Source: Cupriavidus sp. D39 (lineage in GTDB: Bacteria; Pseudomonadota; Gammaproteobacteria; Burkholderiales; Burkholderiaceae). From it: a stretch of DNA of 64,000 bases. Positions within the stretch are counted from its first letter, which is position 1, and every line of letters begins with the position of its first letter. Shown here piece by piece: positions 11,562 through 22,747 of the stretch. The position numbers were made by a program, and so were the translations under genes. Where the stretch lies: contig NZ_JAPNLE010000009.1 of the NCBI RefSeq assembly GCF_026627925.1, positions 1,116,001 to 1,180,000 of the forward strand. The letters are read 5' to 3'. The notes below the pieces were generated by a model that was not told the DNA's origin, made no database searches, and was given only the letters and a program-made list of their open reading frames with translations.

Positions 11562-12607
11562 ATGGAAATCCGGCAACTGGAAGCCTTCGCGGCAGTCATG
11601 ACCAGCGGCAGCGTGACCGCCGCCGGGCGCCTGCTGGGGCGCTCCCAGCCGGCCATCACGCGCCTGATCCAGGAGTTGGAAAGCGAGATCGGCTTTGCGC
11701 TGTTCGCCAGAAGCGGGCCACGCGTGAGCCCTACCGAGCGTGGCTTCCTGCTGTATGAGGAGGTGGAGCACGCGCTGGTCGGCCTGCAGCAGATCCGCGC
11801 CCGCGCCGCCGAAATCGCCCGCGAGGAAAACCGCTCGCTGCAGATCGCGGCCACGCCGGCCCTGGCGGCCGGGTTGTTGCCCCTGGCCCTGGCCGGCCAC
11901 CAGCCGGATCATGCGACGGCCACAACGGCCGGGAAGGCAGGCTCCCCAGCCACGCCAGCCACATCCATATCAATAGCGCCTCCCCCGAAAAGGTCGTGCA
12001 TTCGGTGCTGACCGGCGCGGCCGAGATCGGGCTGACCAGCCTGCCGCTGGAGCACCGCGGCGTGACCGTGCACTGGATCGGGCAGGCTGCCTGCGTGGCC
12101 GCGGTACGCGCCGACGATCCCCTGGCGGCGCTGGCCACCATTCCTCTGGCCGCCTGCAGCGGCCGGCGCATCGTCACCATGCAGAACCCCTACCGGCTGC
12201 GCCGCCGCCTGGACGAGGCCTTTGCCCGCGCCGGGGTGGAGCCGGCCGCGCTGATCGACACCAACTCCTCGCTCAATGCGCTCACCGCCGTGCGCGCCGG
12301 GCTGGGCATTGCCGTGCTGGAGCCGGTGACCGCGCGCGGCGTGCCGCTGGCCGATATCGTGGTGCGCCCCATCGATGCCGACATTCCCTTTTACTTTGGC
12401 GTGATCACCCCGCAGGCCAGGCCCGCCAGCGCGGCGGTGCTGGCGCTGATCGACACGCTGGCTGACGCGGCCCGCGCGCTGCTGCCGGACTTTACCCAGC
12501 GCGGACCGGAACAGCACGGCGCGCTGCTGCAAGCGCTGTATGGCGACGCCGCCGCCACCGAGCCGGCCGCCGGCACGCCCTACGACACGGAACAAACCGA
12601 CCTATGA
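11562..12607 (+). CDS. LysR-family transcriptional regulator, frameshifted
   Basis: The N-terminal helix-turn-helix is clear (EIRQLEAFAAVMTSGSVTAA, then LGRSQPAITRLIQELE). The frame is lost between about 11890 and 11950. It resumes as HIHINSASPEKVVHSVLTG and continues with the LysR substrate-binding domain (TNSSLNALTAVRAGLGIAVL) to a stop that overlaps the next start (ATGA at 12604-12607). The full product would have about 348 residues, larger than usual mainly because of a C-terminal tail. One base is missing by codon count. It is the first gene of the monooxygenase-transporter operon and its likely regulator. Confidence 0.8.
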
Positions 12608-14099
12608 ACTCGCCCGCTGACACCTTCCCGGCAGCCGCCGCCAACGCCGCCGGCCTTGCCGCCCTGGAAGCGCGCCTGCGCCAGGACCTGTCTTGGCTGG
12701 AACTGCCCGCCAAAAGCTGGACCGTGGCGCGCACGCACGACGGCGAGCCAGTGCTGGACGTGGCCGTGATCGGCGGCGGCATGGCCGGCATGGCCGCGGC
12801 GGCCACGCTCAAGCACCTGGGCATCAACGCGCGCATCTTCGATCGCTCGCCGGAAGGCTTCGAAGGCCCTTGGGCCACCACCGCGCGCATGGAAACGCTG
12901 CGCTCGCCCAAGCAGCTCACCGGCCCCGCGCTGGGCCTGCCCGCCCTGACCTTCCGCGCCTGGTTCGAGGCGCAGTTCGGCGCCGACGCCTGGGAAGCGC
13001 TGGACAAGATCCCGCGCCTGCAATGGATGGATTACCTGCGCTGGTATCGCCGGGTGCTGGACCTGGACGTGCGCAACGAACACGGGGTCGAGCGTGTGGT
13101 GCCCCGCCCCGATGGCCTGGTGGTGCTGGAAATCCGCTCGCCCGCCGGCGCGCAGACCGTGCTGGCGCGCCGCGTGGTGCTGGCCACCGGCCGCGACGGA
13201 CTGGGCGGCGCGCACGTGCCGCCCTTCGCGCAGGACCTGCCGCGCTCGCGCTGGGCGCATTCGAGCGATGTGTTCGACTACAGCACCTTGCGCGGCAAGC
13301 GCGTAGGCGTGATCGGCGCGGGCGCGTCCGCCATGGACAGCGCCGCCACCGCGCTGGAGGCGGGCGCGGCCAGCGTCGACCTGTTGATACGGCGCGCCGA
13401 CATCCCCCGCGTCAACAAGGGCAAGGGCGCGGGCAACCCCGGCCTCACGCACGGCCATCCCGGCCTGCCGGATGACTGGAAATGGCGCATCCGCCATTAC
13501 ATCAACGCCCAGCAGGTGCCGCCGCCGCGCGGCAGCACGCTGCGGGTCTCCCAGCACGAGAACGCGCGCTTCAACCTGGCCTGCCCGATCGAGCGCATCG
13601 AGCAAGCCGGCGACGGGCTGCTGGTGCATACGCCCAAGGGCGCGTTCGAGCTGGATTTCCTGATCTTCTCCACGGGCTTTCGCATTGCGCTGGAAACGCG
13701 CGAGGAGTTCGGCGCCTTCGCCCGCCATATCCGCTACTGGCGCGACCGCTACACCCCGGCCACGGGGCAGGAAGACCAGGAGCTGTCGGACTCGCCGGAC
13801 CTTGGCCCGGCCTTCGAATTCCTCGAGAAGACGACGCACGCTTGCCCGGGCCTGTCGCGCATCCACTGCTTCTGCTATCCGGCGGCGCTGACGCACGGCA
13901 CCGTATCCGGCGACATCCCCGCCATCAGCGACGGCGCCAGGCGCCTCGGCCAAGGCATCGCCGCCCTGCTCTACCAGGAGGACGTGGCGCTGCACTACGC
14001 CAATATGGAAGCCTTCGCCGAGCCCGAAGTGTTCGGCGATGAGTGGGTCCCCGCCGGGCCGCCCCGGCGCTGCCCAGCGACGCGGCGAACGCATCATGA
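12604..14099 (+). CDS. FAD/NAD(P)H-dependent flavoprotein monooxygenase, frameshift near 3' end
   Basis: About 498 residues with two dinucleotide-binding folds: FAD site VAVIGGGMAGMAAAATLK near residue 53 and NAD(P)H site GVIGAGASAMDSAATALE near residue 237. A conserved FSTGFRIAL segment near 355 is typical of class B flavoprotein monooxygenases and TrkA-like flavoproteins. Near 14055 the frame slips. Correcting it gives the tail ALPSDAANAS and a TGA that overlaps the next start by four bases, as at the other junctions of the operon. The uncorrected frame would run on into the permease gene. The substrate is unknown; the context suggests an imported compound. Confidence 0.82.
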
Positions 14100-15082
14100 G
14101 CCGCTGGCCGATTCGATGGCTGGCCAAGCGGCTGGCGCAATCGCTGCTGGTAGTGCTGGCGATGACGGTGATCGTGTTCGCCGGCCTGCACGCGATCGGC
14201 AATCCGGTCGATATCCTGATCGGCCAGGACGTGGACCAGGTCGAGCGCGCGCGCATCATCGCCAGGCTGGGGCTGGACCAGCCGCTCTGGCGCCAGTATC
14301 TCGCCTTCCTGCAAGGTGCCCTGCATGGCAACCTGGGCAACAGCTTTGTCTATAACGTGCCCGCCATCCAGCTCATCCTGCAGCGGCTGCCCGCCACGCT
14401 GGAACTCGCCGTCGCGGCGCTGCTGCTGGCGGTGCTGGTAGGCGTGCCCTGCGGTCTCTTTGCCGGGCTGTACCCGGAGCATCCGGTCTCGCGTGTGCTG
14501 ATGACCGGCAGCATCGTCGGCTTCTCGCTGCCCGCCTTCTGGGTCGGGCTGATGCTGATCATGGCCTTCAGCGTGCGGCTCGGCTGGCTGCCCTCGGGCG
14601 GGCGCGGCGCCACTGCCGAGTGGCTGGGCGTGCCGTGGTCGTGGCTGACCGCCGACGGCCTGCGCCACCTGATCCTGCCGGCCATCAACCTGTCGCTGTT
14701 CAAGGTCTCGCTGGTGCTGCGGCTGACCCGCGCCGGCGTGCGCGAGGTGCTGCCGCAGGACTGGGTCAAGTTCGCGCGCGCCAAGGGCCTGTCGCCGATC
14801 CGGGTGGTGCTGGGCCATGTGCTGCGCAACACGATGATTCCGCTGGTCACCGTGCTGGGGCTGGAGTTCGGCTCGACCATCGCGTTTGCGGTGGTGACCG
14901 AGAGCATCTTCGCCTGGCCCGGCGCCGGCAAGCTGATCCTCGACAGCATCAACGCGCTGGACCGCCCGGTGATCGTTTCCTACCTGATCGTGGTGGTGTG
15001 CCTGTTCGTCACGCTGAACCTGATCGTGGACATCCTGTACAAGCTGCTCGACCCGCGCGTGCGGCTGGAGGCCGCCACATGA
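14096..15082 (+). CDS. Peptide-type ABC transporter permease, DppB/OppB family
   Basis: A 328-residue inner-membrane permease with six predicted helices, the N-terminal WLAKRLAQSLLVVLAMTVIV helix, the GQDVDQVERARIIARLGLDQ block of DppB proteins, and the EAA loop ARAKGLSPIRVVLGHVLRN that contacts the ATPases. I chose the ATG at 14096 because it gives a four-base overlap with the corrected stop of the monooxygenase gene; an upstream ATG at 14039 lies inside that gene. Confidence 0.92.
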   Translation: MSRWPIRWLAKRLAQSLLVVLAMTVIVFAGLHAIGNPVDILIGQDVDQVERARIIARLGLDQPLWRQYLAFLQGALHGNLGNSFVYNVPAIQLILQRLPATLELAVAALLLAVLVGVPCGLFAGLYPEHPVSRVLMTGSIVGFSLPAFWVGLMLIMAFSVRLGWLPSGGRGATAEWLGVPWSWLTADGLRHLILPAINLSLFKVSLVLRLTRAGVREVLPQDWVKFARAKGLSPIRVVLGHVLRNTMIPLVTVLGLEFGSTIAFAVVTESIFAWPGAGKLILDSINALDRPVIVSYLIVVVCLFVTLNLIVDILYKLLDPRVRLEAAT

Positions 15083-16006
15083 GCGCCATCGACAACACCG
15101 CTGCCGCCGCTGCGGCGGCGCCCCAGGCGCTGCGCCGCGAATCGCCGTGGCGCCGCATGGCGGCGGATTTTTCGCCTCGCGCACCGCCGTGTTCGGCCTG
15201 GTGCTGCTGGTGGTCCTGGTGCTGGCCGCGGTCTTCGCGCCGCTGGTCACGCCGCAGAATCCGTACGACCTGCTCCAGCTCGACGTCATGGACGCGCGCC
15301 TTGCGCCCGGCACGCCGAGCGGCACCGGCACCTACAGCTACTGGCTCGGCACCGACGGCCAGGGGCGCGACATTTTCTCCGGCATCCTCTACGGCCTGCG
15401 CATCAGCCTGAGCGTGGGCGTGGGCTCGGCGCTGATCGCTGGCGTCATCGGTACCCTGCTCGGCTTGCTGGCCGCCTATGCCGGCGGGCGCGTGGACAGC
15501 GTGATCATGCGCACCGTGGACCTGCTGCTGTCGTTCCCGTCGATCCTGGTCGCGATGATGATCCTGGCCTTCCTCGGCAAGGGCGTGACCAATGTGGTGC
15601 TGACGCTGGTGATCCTGGAGTGGGCTTACTATGCGCGCGCCGCGCGTGGCCAGGCGCTGGTGGAAAGCCGGCGGGAATACGTAGAAGCCGCGCGCGGCCA
15701 GGGCATTTCCAACTGGCGCATCGTGGTGGGCCATATCCTGCCGAACTGCCTGCCGCCGCTGATCGTCATTGCCTCGCTGCAGGTGGCGCGCGCCATCACG
15801 CTGGAGGCTACCCTGTCCTTCCTCGGCCTGGGCGTGCCGGTGACCGAGCCCTCCCTAGGCCTGCTGATTGCCAACGGCTACCAGTTCATGCTGTCCGACG
15901 AATACTGGATCAGCTTCTTCCCCGGCATCGCGCTGCTGGTCACGGTGGTGGCCATCAACCTGGTGGGCGACCGCCTGCGCGACGTGCTCAACCCGAGGTT
16001 GCAGAA

Positions 16007-16010
<4 letters not shown>
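15079..16010 (+). CDS. Peptide-type ABC transporter permease, DppC/OppC family, frameshifted
   Basis: The start overlaps the dppB-like stop (ATGA). The first 30 residues (MSAIDNTAAAAAAAPQALRR, then SPWRRMAADF) run into a T5 run at 15168-15172. With six T the protein reads on as FFASRTAVFGLVLLVVLVLA and the rest of a normal DppC: WLGTDGQGRDIFSGILYGLR, then the EAA loop EAARGQGISNWRIVVGHILPN. The corrected length is 310 residues, normal for the family. The same T6-to-T5 loss recurs at 8139 and 46539, which argues for a sequencing artefact. Confidence 0.88.
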
Positions 16011-17013
<1,003 letters not shown>

Positions 17014-17017
<4 letters not shown>

Positions 17018-18051
17018 AGCCGACCGGACACGCTGCCGGCGAGCCGCCGCAATTGCCCGCCCTGATCGACGCTCATGGTCTCGCCAAGCGCTTTGGCGAG
17101 CAGTATCCCGGCCGTTTTGGCCGCGCGCTGCAGCGCATGGGCTGGTCGGAGCCCGCGCCCGTCACTCACGCGGTGGACGGCGTGGACCTGCAGATCCGCC
17201 GGGGCGAAGTGGTTGGCCTGGTCGGCGAATCCGGTTGCGGCAAATCCACGCTTGGCCGCATGGTGGCCGGCCTGCTGCAGCCGTCTGCTGGGCAGATCCG
17301 TGTGGATGGCCAAAGCATCGAGGGCCTGGATGCGAGCGAGCGCCGCGCACTGCGGCTGAAGATCCAGATGGTGTTCCAGGATCCGTACGCCAGCCTGAAT
17401 CCCCGCTTGCGCGTGGACCGCATCGTCGGCGAAGGCGCACGGCTGCACGGGCTGGTGGACGCGGCCGGCTTCGACGATTACGTTAGCGCGCAGCTGGAGC
17501 GCGCCGGGCTGGACCCGGCGCTGCGCCAGCGCTACCCGCACCAGTTCAGCGGGGGGCAGCGCCAGCGCATCGGCATTGCCAGGGCGCTCGCCGTGCAGCC
17601 GGAATTGCTGGTGTGCGACGAGGCGGTGGCTGCTCTGGACGTGTCGATCCAGGCGCAGGTGCTCAACCTGTTCATGGACCTGCGCGAGCAGCTTGGCCTG
17701 ACCTATCTCTTTATCAGCCACGATCTTGGCGTGGTGGAGCATGTATCGGACCGCGTGGTCATCATGTACCTGGGCCGCGTGGTGGAGAGCGCGCCGACGC
17801 AAGACATCTTCCGGCAGGCCAACCACCCGTACACGCAAGCGCTGCTGGCGGAAATCCCGCGCCTGGACTCGCGCCACAAGACCTTCACCGCCATCAAGGG
17901 CGAGATTCCCAGCCCGCTGGCGCCGCCGCCGGGCTGCCACTTCCATCCGCGCTGCCCGCATGCCATGGCGCGCTGCCGGACCGAGGTGCCGCGCCTGCGC
18001 GGCATCGCCGTGAACCATCTCAGCGCCTGCCACCTGAACGAGGTTGGCTAA
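17014..18051 (+). CDS. Peptide-type ABC transporter ATPase, DppF/OppF family
   Basis: A 345-residue ATPase with Walker A GESGCGKS, signature FSGGQRQRIGIARAL, and a Walker B that reads LLVCDEAVAALD instead of the commoner DEPVSALD; the catalytic glutamate is kept. The C-terminal tail carries the cysteine pattern GCHFHPRCPHAMARC. It pairs with the preceding ATPase to energise the two permeases. Confidence 0.95.
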
Positions 18052-18100
18052 TGCGCGCCACGCTTCTCAAATACTCTCATCGCCCCGAGGAAACCTGCCC

Positions 18101-19675
18101 ATGAAACGCCTGCTGTCCCTCTCGATCAGCGCCACCGTTGCCGCCATGCTCTGCGCCGGCGCGGCCTGCGCGCAGTCCTTGTCGATCGCCTTTGCCGATC
18201 CGCTTTCGTCGCTGGACCCGCAGCTCAATAACCACGCCGGCGACCGTTCGGTGGACCTGCATTTCTGGGACCTGCTGATCGAGAACAAGGACAACAAGCT
18301 GCAACCGGGGCTGGCCCTGTCGTGGAAGGCGCTGGACGACAAGACCTGGGAATTCAAGCTGCGCCGCGATGTGAAGTGGCAGGATGGCAAGCCCTTCGGC
18401 GCGGAGGACGTCATCTTCTCCTACCAGCGCGCGCGCAATGTGCCGGGCAGCGTGGCGTCGTACGCGGGCTACCTGCGCACCATCGAGTCGATGAACGCCA
18501 AGGACCCGTACACCCTGGTCATCAAGACCAATATCCCGAACCCGGACCTGCCGCTGAACCTGGCCTCGATCCATATCGTCAGCAAGCATGTGGGCGAGAA
18601 GGCCAGCACCGAGGACTACAACAGCGGCCGTGCCGTGGTCGGCACCGGCCCGTACAAGTTCATCTCCTACACGCCAGGCGACCGCGTGATGATGGCGCGC
18701 AATGACGGCTACTGGGGCGGCAAGCCGGCCTGGCAGCAGGTCAACTACCGCTATATCAACAACGGCCCGGCCCGCACCGCCGCGCTGCTGTCCGGCGACG
18801 TCGATGTGATCGACAAGGTGTCGGTCTCCGACCTGGCCAAGCTCAAGCAATCGCCCAATGTCAGCGTGTTTCCCTACGCCGGCCTGCGCGTGATGCTGCT
18901 GCAGCCGAGCTTCAAGCCCGGCCCAAATCCGTACATCACCGATAACGCCGGCAAGCCGCTCGACAAGAACCCGCTGCTGGACGTGCGCGTGCGCCGCGCG
19001 CTGTCGCTGGCCATCAACCGCCAGGCGGTGGTGGGCCGCATCCTGCAGAACACCGCCAGCGTGGCCAACCAGTGGATGCCCAAGAGCACTTTCGGCTACA
19101 ACCCGGAGGTCAAGGACATTCCCTACGATCCGGAGCAGGCCAAGAAGCTGCTGGCCGAGGCCGGGTTCAAGGATGGCTTCAAGCTGACCATCCACGCGCC
19201 GAACGACCGCTATCCGCAAGGCCCCGAGACCGCGCAGGCGGTAGCCCAGTTCTGGACCCGCATCGGCGTCAAGACCCAGGTGGAAGTGGTGCCCTGGTCG
19301 GTCTACGCCGGCCGCGCCAACAAGAACGAATACGCGGTCAGCATGCTGGCCTGGGGTAACGGCACCGGCGAGGCCAGCTATGCGCTGGTCAACGTGCTGG
19401 CCACCGTGGATGCCAAGAAGGGCCTGGGCGCCTCCAACTGGGGCCACTACAGCAATCCGGCCGTGGACAAGACGCTGGACGAATCCACCGCCGAGTTCGA
19501 CGTGCCCAAGCGCGAAGCCATCCTGCGCCGCTCGGTCAAGCTGGTGTCGGACGATGTAGGCGTGCTGCCGCTCTACCACTACCAGAACATCTGGGCCGCC
19601 AAGAAGGGCCTGAAGGTAGCGCCGATGACCAGCGACCGCACCGCGGCGATGATGGTCACGCGCGACGGCAAGTAA
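18101..19675 (+). CDS. Peptide-type ABC transporter periplasmic binding protein, DppA family
   Basis: A 524-residue SBP_bac_5 protein with a signal peptide cleaved after about residue 23 (MKRLLSLSISATVAAMLCAG). Family marks include WEFKLRRDVKWQDGKPFGAED, where the KWQDG block is conserved, GTGPYKFISYTPGD, and VRRALSLAINRQAVV. It binds a peptide-like or other oligo ligand and delivers it to the DppBCDF-like transporter encoded just upstream. The spacing of 49 bases after the ATPase is larger than at other junctions, which would allow separate ribosome loading for the abundant binding protein. Confidence 0.94.
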   Translation: MKRLLSLSISATVAAMLCAGAACAQSLSIAFADPLSSLDPQLNNHAGDRSVDLHFWDLLIENKDNKLQPGLALSWKALDDKTWEFKLRRDVKWQDGKPFGAEDVIFSYQRARNVPGSVASYAGYLRTIESMNAKDPYTLVIKTNIPNPDLPLNLASIHIVSKHVGEKASTEDYNSGRAVVGTGPYKFISYTPGDRVMMARNDGYWGGKPAWQQVNYRYINNGPARTAALLSGDVDVIDKVSVSDLAKLKQSPNVSVFPYAGLRVMLLQPSFKPGPNPYITDNAGKPLDKNPLLDVRVRRALSLAINRQAVVGRILQNTASVANQWMPKSTFGYNPEVKDIPYDPEQAKKLLAEAGFKDGFKLTIHAPNDRYPQGPETAQAVAQFWTRIGVKTQVEVVPWSVYAGRANKNEYAVSMLAWGNGTGEASYALVNVLATVDAKKGLGASNWGHYSNPAVDKTLDESTAEFDVPKREAILRRSVKLVSDDVGVLPLYHYQNIWAAKKGLKVAPMTSDRTAAMMVTRDGK

Positions 19676-19690
19676 GGCGGAGCGGCGAAC

Positions 19691-20989
19691 ATGGCACAGC
19701 TTCACATCACGCCGGTCGACGACCTGATCGACGTCGCGCGGCGGATTTCCGTATCGGGCCTGCGCCCCGGCGAAACCATCGCCATCGCCACGCGCACGCT
19801 GCGCGGCCGAGGTATCCCCTGGGCCAGCGAAGCCGTGTTCGTGGCGGACGCCGCCGGCACCGTGGACCTGGAGCGCGACGCGCCACTGTCCGGCAGCTAC
19901 GCCGGCGTGAGCGCCATGGGCCTGCTGTGGTCGCAGCGCCCGGTCGACAGCGACAGCCGCGAGCAATTCCATGCCGACGCCACCCGGCCGCTCGTGACCG
20001 AGGTCACGGTGCGGGCAGGCGGCGGCGAAACAAACGGCGAACTGGTGCAGCGCCTGGCGGCTGCCGGTGTGACCCGCCGGGAAGTGCGCGAGGACGGCCT
20101 GGTCGGCACGCTTTACTTGCCCGCGGGCCCCGGCCCGCATCCGGCGGTGATGGTGCTCAACGGCTCGGGCGCCGGCCTCAACGAACCGCGCGCCGCGCTC
20201 TATGCCTCGCGCGGGTACGCCGCGCTGGCATTAGCGTACTTCAAGGCGCCGGGGCTATCGGACTACATCTCCAATACGCCTTTGGAATACTTCGAGCGAG
20301 GCCTGTACTGGATCCGCGAACACGTCCGGCCGGCGCACGATTTCATCGCGCTGTCGGGCCAGTCGCGCGGCGGCGAGCTTGTGCTGCTGCTGGGCGCGAC
20401 CTTCCCGGAGCTGGTGTCGGCGGTGATCGGCTACGTGCCCGGCGCGGTGGTGCACAGCGCGCAGAACGCCGCCGACCCCGCCATCGGCCGCGAAGGCCCG
20501 GCCTGGCTGCACCACGGCAAGCCGCTGCCGCACGTGTGGGAGAACAACCGTACGGCAAGCTGGGCGCCCTTTGACGAAGGCCCGGCGCCGCACCGGCATG
20601 AACGCGCCATCCTGACCGCGCTGCAAGACCCCGACGCGGTGGCGCGCGCCCGCATCCGGGTCGAGGATATCCGCGGGCCGGTGATGCTGCTGTCGGGCAC
20701 CGACGACGGCTCCTGGCCTTCCAGCCTGTATTCGCGCATGGTGGCGGACAAGCTGGCCGAGGCCGGGCATCCGCATGCGGTCAGGCACCTGGATTTCGAG
20801 GAGGCGGGCCATGCCATCCTCTTCCCCTACGTGCCGACCACGCAGATGGTCTATGCGCATCCGGTGTCCAGGCGCATCAGCACCACGGGCGGCACACCGG
20901 CGGCGAATGCCGTGGCGGACGAGCAATCGTGGATCGGCGTGCGCGAGTTCCTGGCGCGTGCGGTCGCCAGCCATGCCGGCCAGGCCTGA
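19691..20989 (+). CDS. Acyl-CoA thioester hydrolase/BAAT-like alpha/beta hydrolase
   Basis: 432 residues in two parts. Residues about 15-130 form a beta-rich domain as in bile-acid-CoA:amino acid N-acyltransferases and acyl-CoA thioesterases. Residues about 160-430 form an alpha/beta hydrolase with the nucleophile elbow GQSRGGEL (serine; the family often has cysteine or serine), an acid in SGTDDGSW and a histidine in FEEAGHAI. It could cleave or transfer an acyl group of the imported compound or a CoA ester derived from it. It follows the binding-protein gene by 15 bases in the same operon. Confidence 0.82.
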   Translation: MAQLHITPVDDLIDVARRISVSGLRPGETIAIATRTLRGRGIPWASEAVFVADAAGTVDLERDAPLSGSYAGVSAMGLLWSQRPVDSDSREQFHADATRPLVTEVTVRAGGGETNGELVQRLAAAGVTRREVREDGLVGTLYLPAGPGPHPAVMVLNGSGAGLNEPRAALYASRGYAALALAYFKAPGLSDYISNTPLEYFERGLYWIREHVRPAHDFIALSGQSRGGELVLLLGATFPELVSAVIGYVPGAVVHSAQNAADPAIGREGPAWLHHGKPLPHVWENNRTASWAPFDEGPAPHRHERAILTALQDPDAVARARIRVEDIRGPVMLLSGTDDGSWPSSLYSRMVADKLAEAGHPHAVRHLDFEEAGHAILFPYVPTTQMVYAHPVSRRISTTGGTPAANAVADEQSWIGVREFLARAVASHAGQA

Positions 20990-21033
20990 ACGACCGAACA
21001 ACAAAATCACTGAGTCAAGACCGAGAACCCATC

Positions 21034-21564
21034 ATGACCCAAGCCAACCCAGCCACCGCCGACGTGGTGGACCACGCAGCCGGCCTCGCCGCCGGCTCGG
21101 CCACCCATGCACTGCGCCATCAGCGCGAGAAAGTCGCCGCCTCCACGCAAGGCAGCTATGACGCGCTGTTCGATCCCGCCCTGCCCGGCCTGCCGCTGAC
21201 CGAGCGCCTGCTGGTGGCGCTCTATGCCGCGCGCCTGACACCCGCGCCGGAACTGGTTGCGCATTACAGCGCGCGCCTGGCGCAGGCCGGCGCCGATGCC
21301 GCCCTGGTCGCCGTGGCCGGGCAAGGCGATCCGGAATCGCTGGCCGATCCGCGCCTGCGCGCCATCCTCGCCTTCACCCGCACCCTGATCGAGAACCCGG
21401 TCGCCGGCGACGAAGCCGCCCTCAAGGCCCTGCCCGCCGCCGGCCTGGCCACGCCTGACGTGGTGACGCTGGCCCAGCTGATTGCATTCCTGTCCTACCA
21501 GGTGCGCCTGGTAGCCGGCCTGAAGGCCCTGAAAACCCTGCAATCCCAGGAGGCCGCAGCATGA
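21034..21564 (+). CDS. Carboxymuconolactone decarboxylase-like protein, cysteine-less (Avi_7170-like)
   Basis: A 176-residue helical protein of the CMD/AhpD superfamily, resembling the CMD domain proteins I remember as the Avi_7170 family. It contains no cysteine, so it lacks the C-x-x-C redox pair of AhpD. Its stop overlaps the start of the next gene, a related protein that does have the pair. The two may form a hetero-oligomer in which only one partner is catalytic. The function is unknown. Confidence 0.72.
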   Translation: MTQANPATADVVDHAAGLAAGSATHALRHQREKVAASTQGSYDALFDPALPGLPLTERLLVALYAARLTPAPELVAHYSARLAQAGADAALVAVAGQGDPESLADPRLRAILAFTRTLIENPVAGDEAALKALPAAGLATPDVVTLAQLIAFLSYQVRLVAGLKALKTLQSQEAAA

Positions 21565-22154
21565 GCGCACCCATCAAGGCAAACGGCTTCACCAACGAGG
21601 TACTTGACTGGAAGGCCTGGCTGGACGTGGTACAGGTGGACCAGGCCACGCCCGAGCAGATCGCGGTGCTGGAAGAAAGCCATCCCAAGGCCAAGGTATC
21701 GGACTACTACCTGTTCCTGGTGCACCAGCCCGAGATCCTGCGCCAGCGCTCCACGGCCTTCAACGCCATCATGTACGCCCCCGGCGGCATGGCGCGCGCC
21801 GAGCGGGAGCTGGCCAGCACGGTGGTGTCGCGCATCAACGGCTGCGTGTACTGCGCGTCGGTGCATGCCCAGCGCTTCGAGCAACTGGCCAAGCGCAACG
21901 ATGTGATCACCCAGGTCTTCGAGGACCCGCATACGGCGGGCACCACCGCGCGCGAGCAGGCGATCTCGAAGTTCTCGATCGCGCTGACCGAGCGGCCGGA
22001 TGCGGTCAACGCCGACACCTTGCGCGCCCTGCGCGAGGTGGGCGTGAGCGACGCAGAGATCCTCGACCTGATTCACTCGATCGCGATCTTTGCGTGGGCG
22101 AACCGGTTGATGCTGAACCTGGGGGAGCCGGTGTTTCCGGTTGACGGGGGCTGA
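21561..22154 (+). CDS. Alkylhydroperoxidase (AhpD)-domain protein with CxxC (Avi_7169-like)
   Basis: 197 residues with the AhpD core: the redox motif INGCVYCASVHAQRF near residue 96 holds the two cysteines and the histidine relay. The N-terminal NEVLDWKAWLDVVQVDQATP block resembles the Avi_7169 family. It is translationally coupled to the cysteine-less relative upstream and closes the operon that begins with LysR at 11562. A role in removing peroxides made by the flavoprotein monooxygenase is possible but inferred. Confidence 0.78.
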   Translation: MSAPIKANGFTNEVLDWKAWLDVVQVDQATPEQIAVLEESHPKAKVSDYYLFLVHQPEILRQRSTAFNAIMYAPGGMARAERELASTVVSRINGCVYCASVHAQRFEQLAKRNDVITQVFEDPHTAGTTAREQAISKFSIALTERPDAVNADTLRALREVGVSDAEILDLIHSIAIFAWANRLMLNLGEPVFPVDGG

Positions 22155-22182
22155 GTGTAGTGTTAAGCGCTGCCGGCTTCGG

Positions 22183-22333
22183 CTCGCGCCCGCCCTCTCC
22201 CCAACCCCTCTCCCGCACGCGGGAGAGGGGAGCTAAGCCTGCGAGAGATTGAGGCTATGCGCTTGCGGATCGCTCGGTTTGCTCCCTCTCCCACGCAGTG
22301 GGAGAGGGGCCGGGGAGAGGGCGGGCGCTCGCT
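22183..22333. repeat. REP-like palindromic repeat pair, copy 1
   Basis: Two inverted units: a left unit (22186-22234) with CTCTCCCGCACGCGGGAGAG and a right unit (22281-22331) with CTCTCCCACGCAGTGGGAGA followed by CCGGGGAGAGGGCGGGCGC. The outer ends GCGCCCGCCCTCTCC and GGAGAGGGCGGGCGC are complementary, so the pair can fold into one large cruciform or hairpin. Related sequence lies at about 31.9 and 63.0 kb. It lies between two converging transcripts and could act as a terminator or as an mRNA-stabilising element. Confidence 0.8.
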
Positions 22334-22338
22334 CGACG

Positions 22339-22713
22339 CTAGCCTTCAATCTGGCTTGGAGCACTGCAATGCACCGCCAGCCAGACGGTCGGCTGTTGCG
22401 CATCGGTCCACGCCACGCGATGCCGGCAATGCGCCGGCAGATGCAGATAGTCGCCGCACGCAAGCTTGCGCGGCTCGGCCTCGCCCTCGATATGCAGGCC
22501 GGCGCTGCCGCTCACCAGCAGCACCCATTCGTCCTGCGCGCTGTCGTACCAGAAGCCCTTCGGGCTGGCCTGGCCGTTCGAGACGATGCGCTCGATCTTC
22601 AGGCCGGGCCGTTCCAGCAAGGCGTCGAAGCGCTCGGCAGTCCGGTCCACCGGTACCTGCGCCAGCAGGTTCCCCTGCGGCACAGGCGGCGGGTTGCCCT
22701 TGGCATCCATCAT
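22339..22713 (-). CDS. Cupin domain protein
   Basis: About 124 residues forming a small cupin barrel: FWYDSAQDEWVLLVSGSAGL (first cupin motif, with a Q-D-E variant) and GDYLHLPAHCRHRVAW (second motif with histidines). It would bind a metal and a small ligand; no specific reaction can be assigned. The start could be either of two adjacent ATGs (22713 or 22710) behind a GGAGA. It lies 34 bases downstream of ftsK on the same strand and may be co-transcribed with it. Confidence 0.75.
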   Translation of the reverse strand: MMDAKGNPPPVPQGNLLAQVPVDRTAERFDALLERPGLKIERIVSNGQASPKGFWYDSAQDEWVLLVSGSAGLHIEGEAEPRKLACGDYLHLPAHCRHRVAWTDAQQPTVWLAVHCSAPSQIEG

Positions 22714-22747
22714 CGTCTCCGGTTGAGCGGCACGCCTGCCGCCAACG

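Noticed and set aside
12580..14340. Long minus-strand open frame opposite the monooxygenase
   Set aside because: Shadow frame with no motif; the operon on the plus strand has overlapping starts and stops.
18077..20140. 687-codon minus-strand frame opposite the dppA-like gene
   Set aside because: Shadow frame; the composition is unnatural and the plus strand has a complete binding protein and hydrolase.
22183..22333. CRISPR array
   Set aside because: The repeats are inverted palindromes with unequal spacing and only a few units, not direct repeats with regular spacers.
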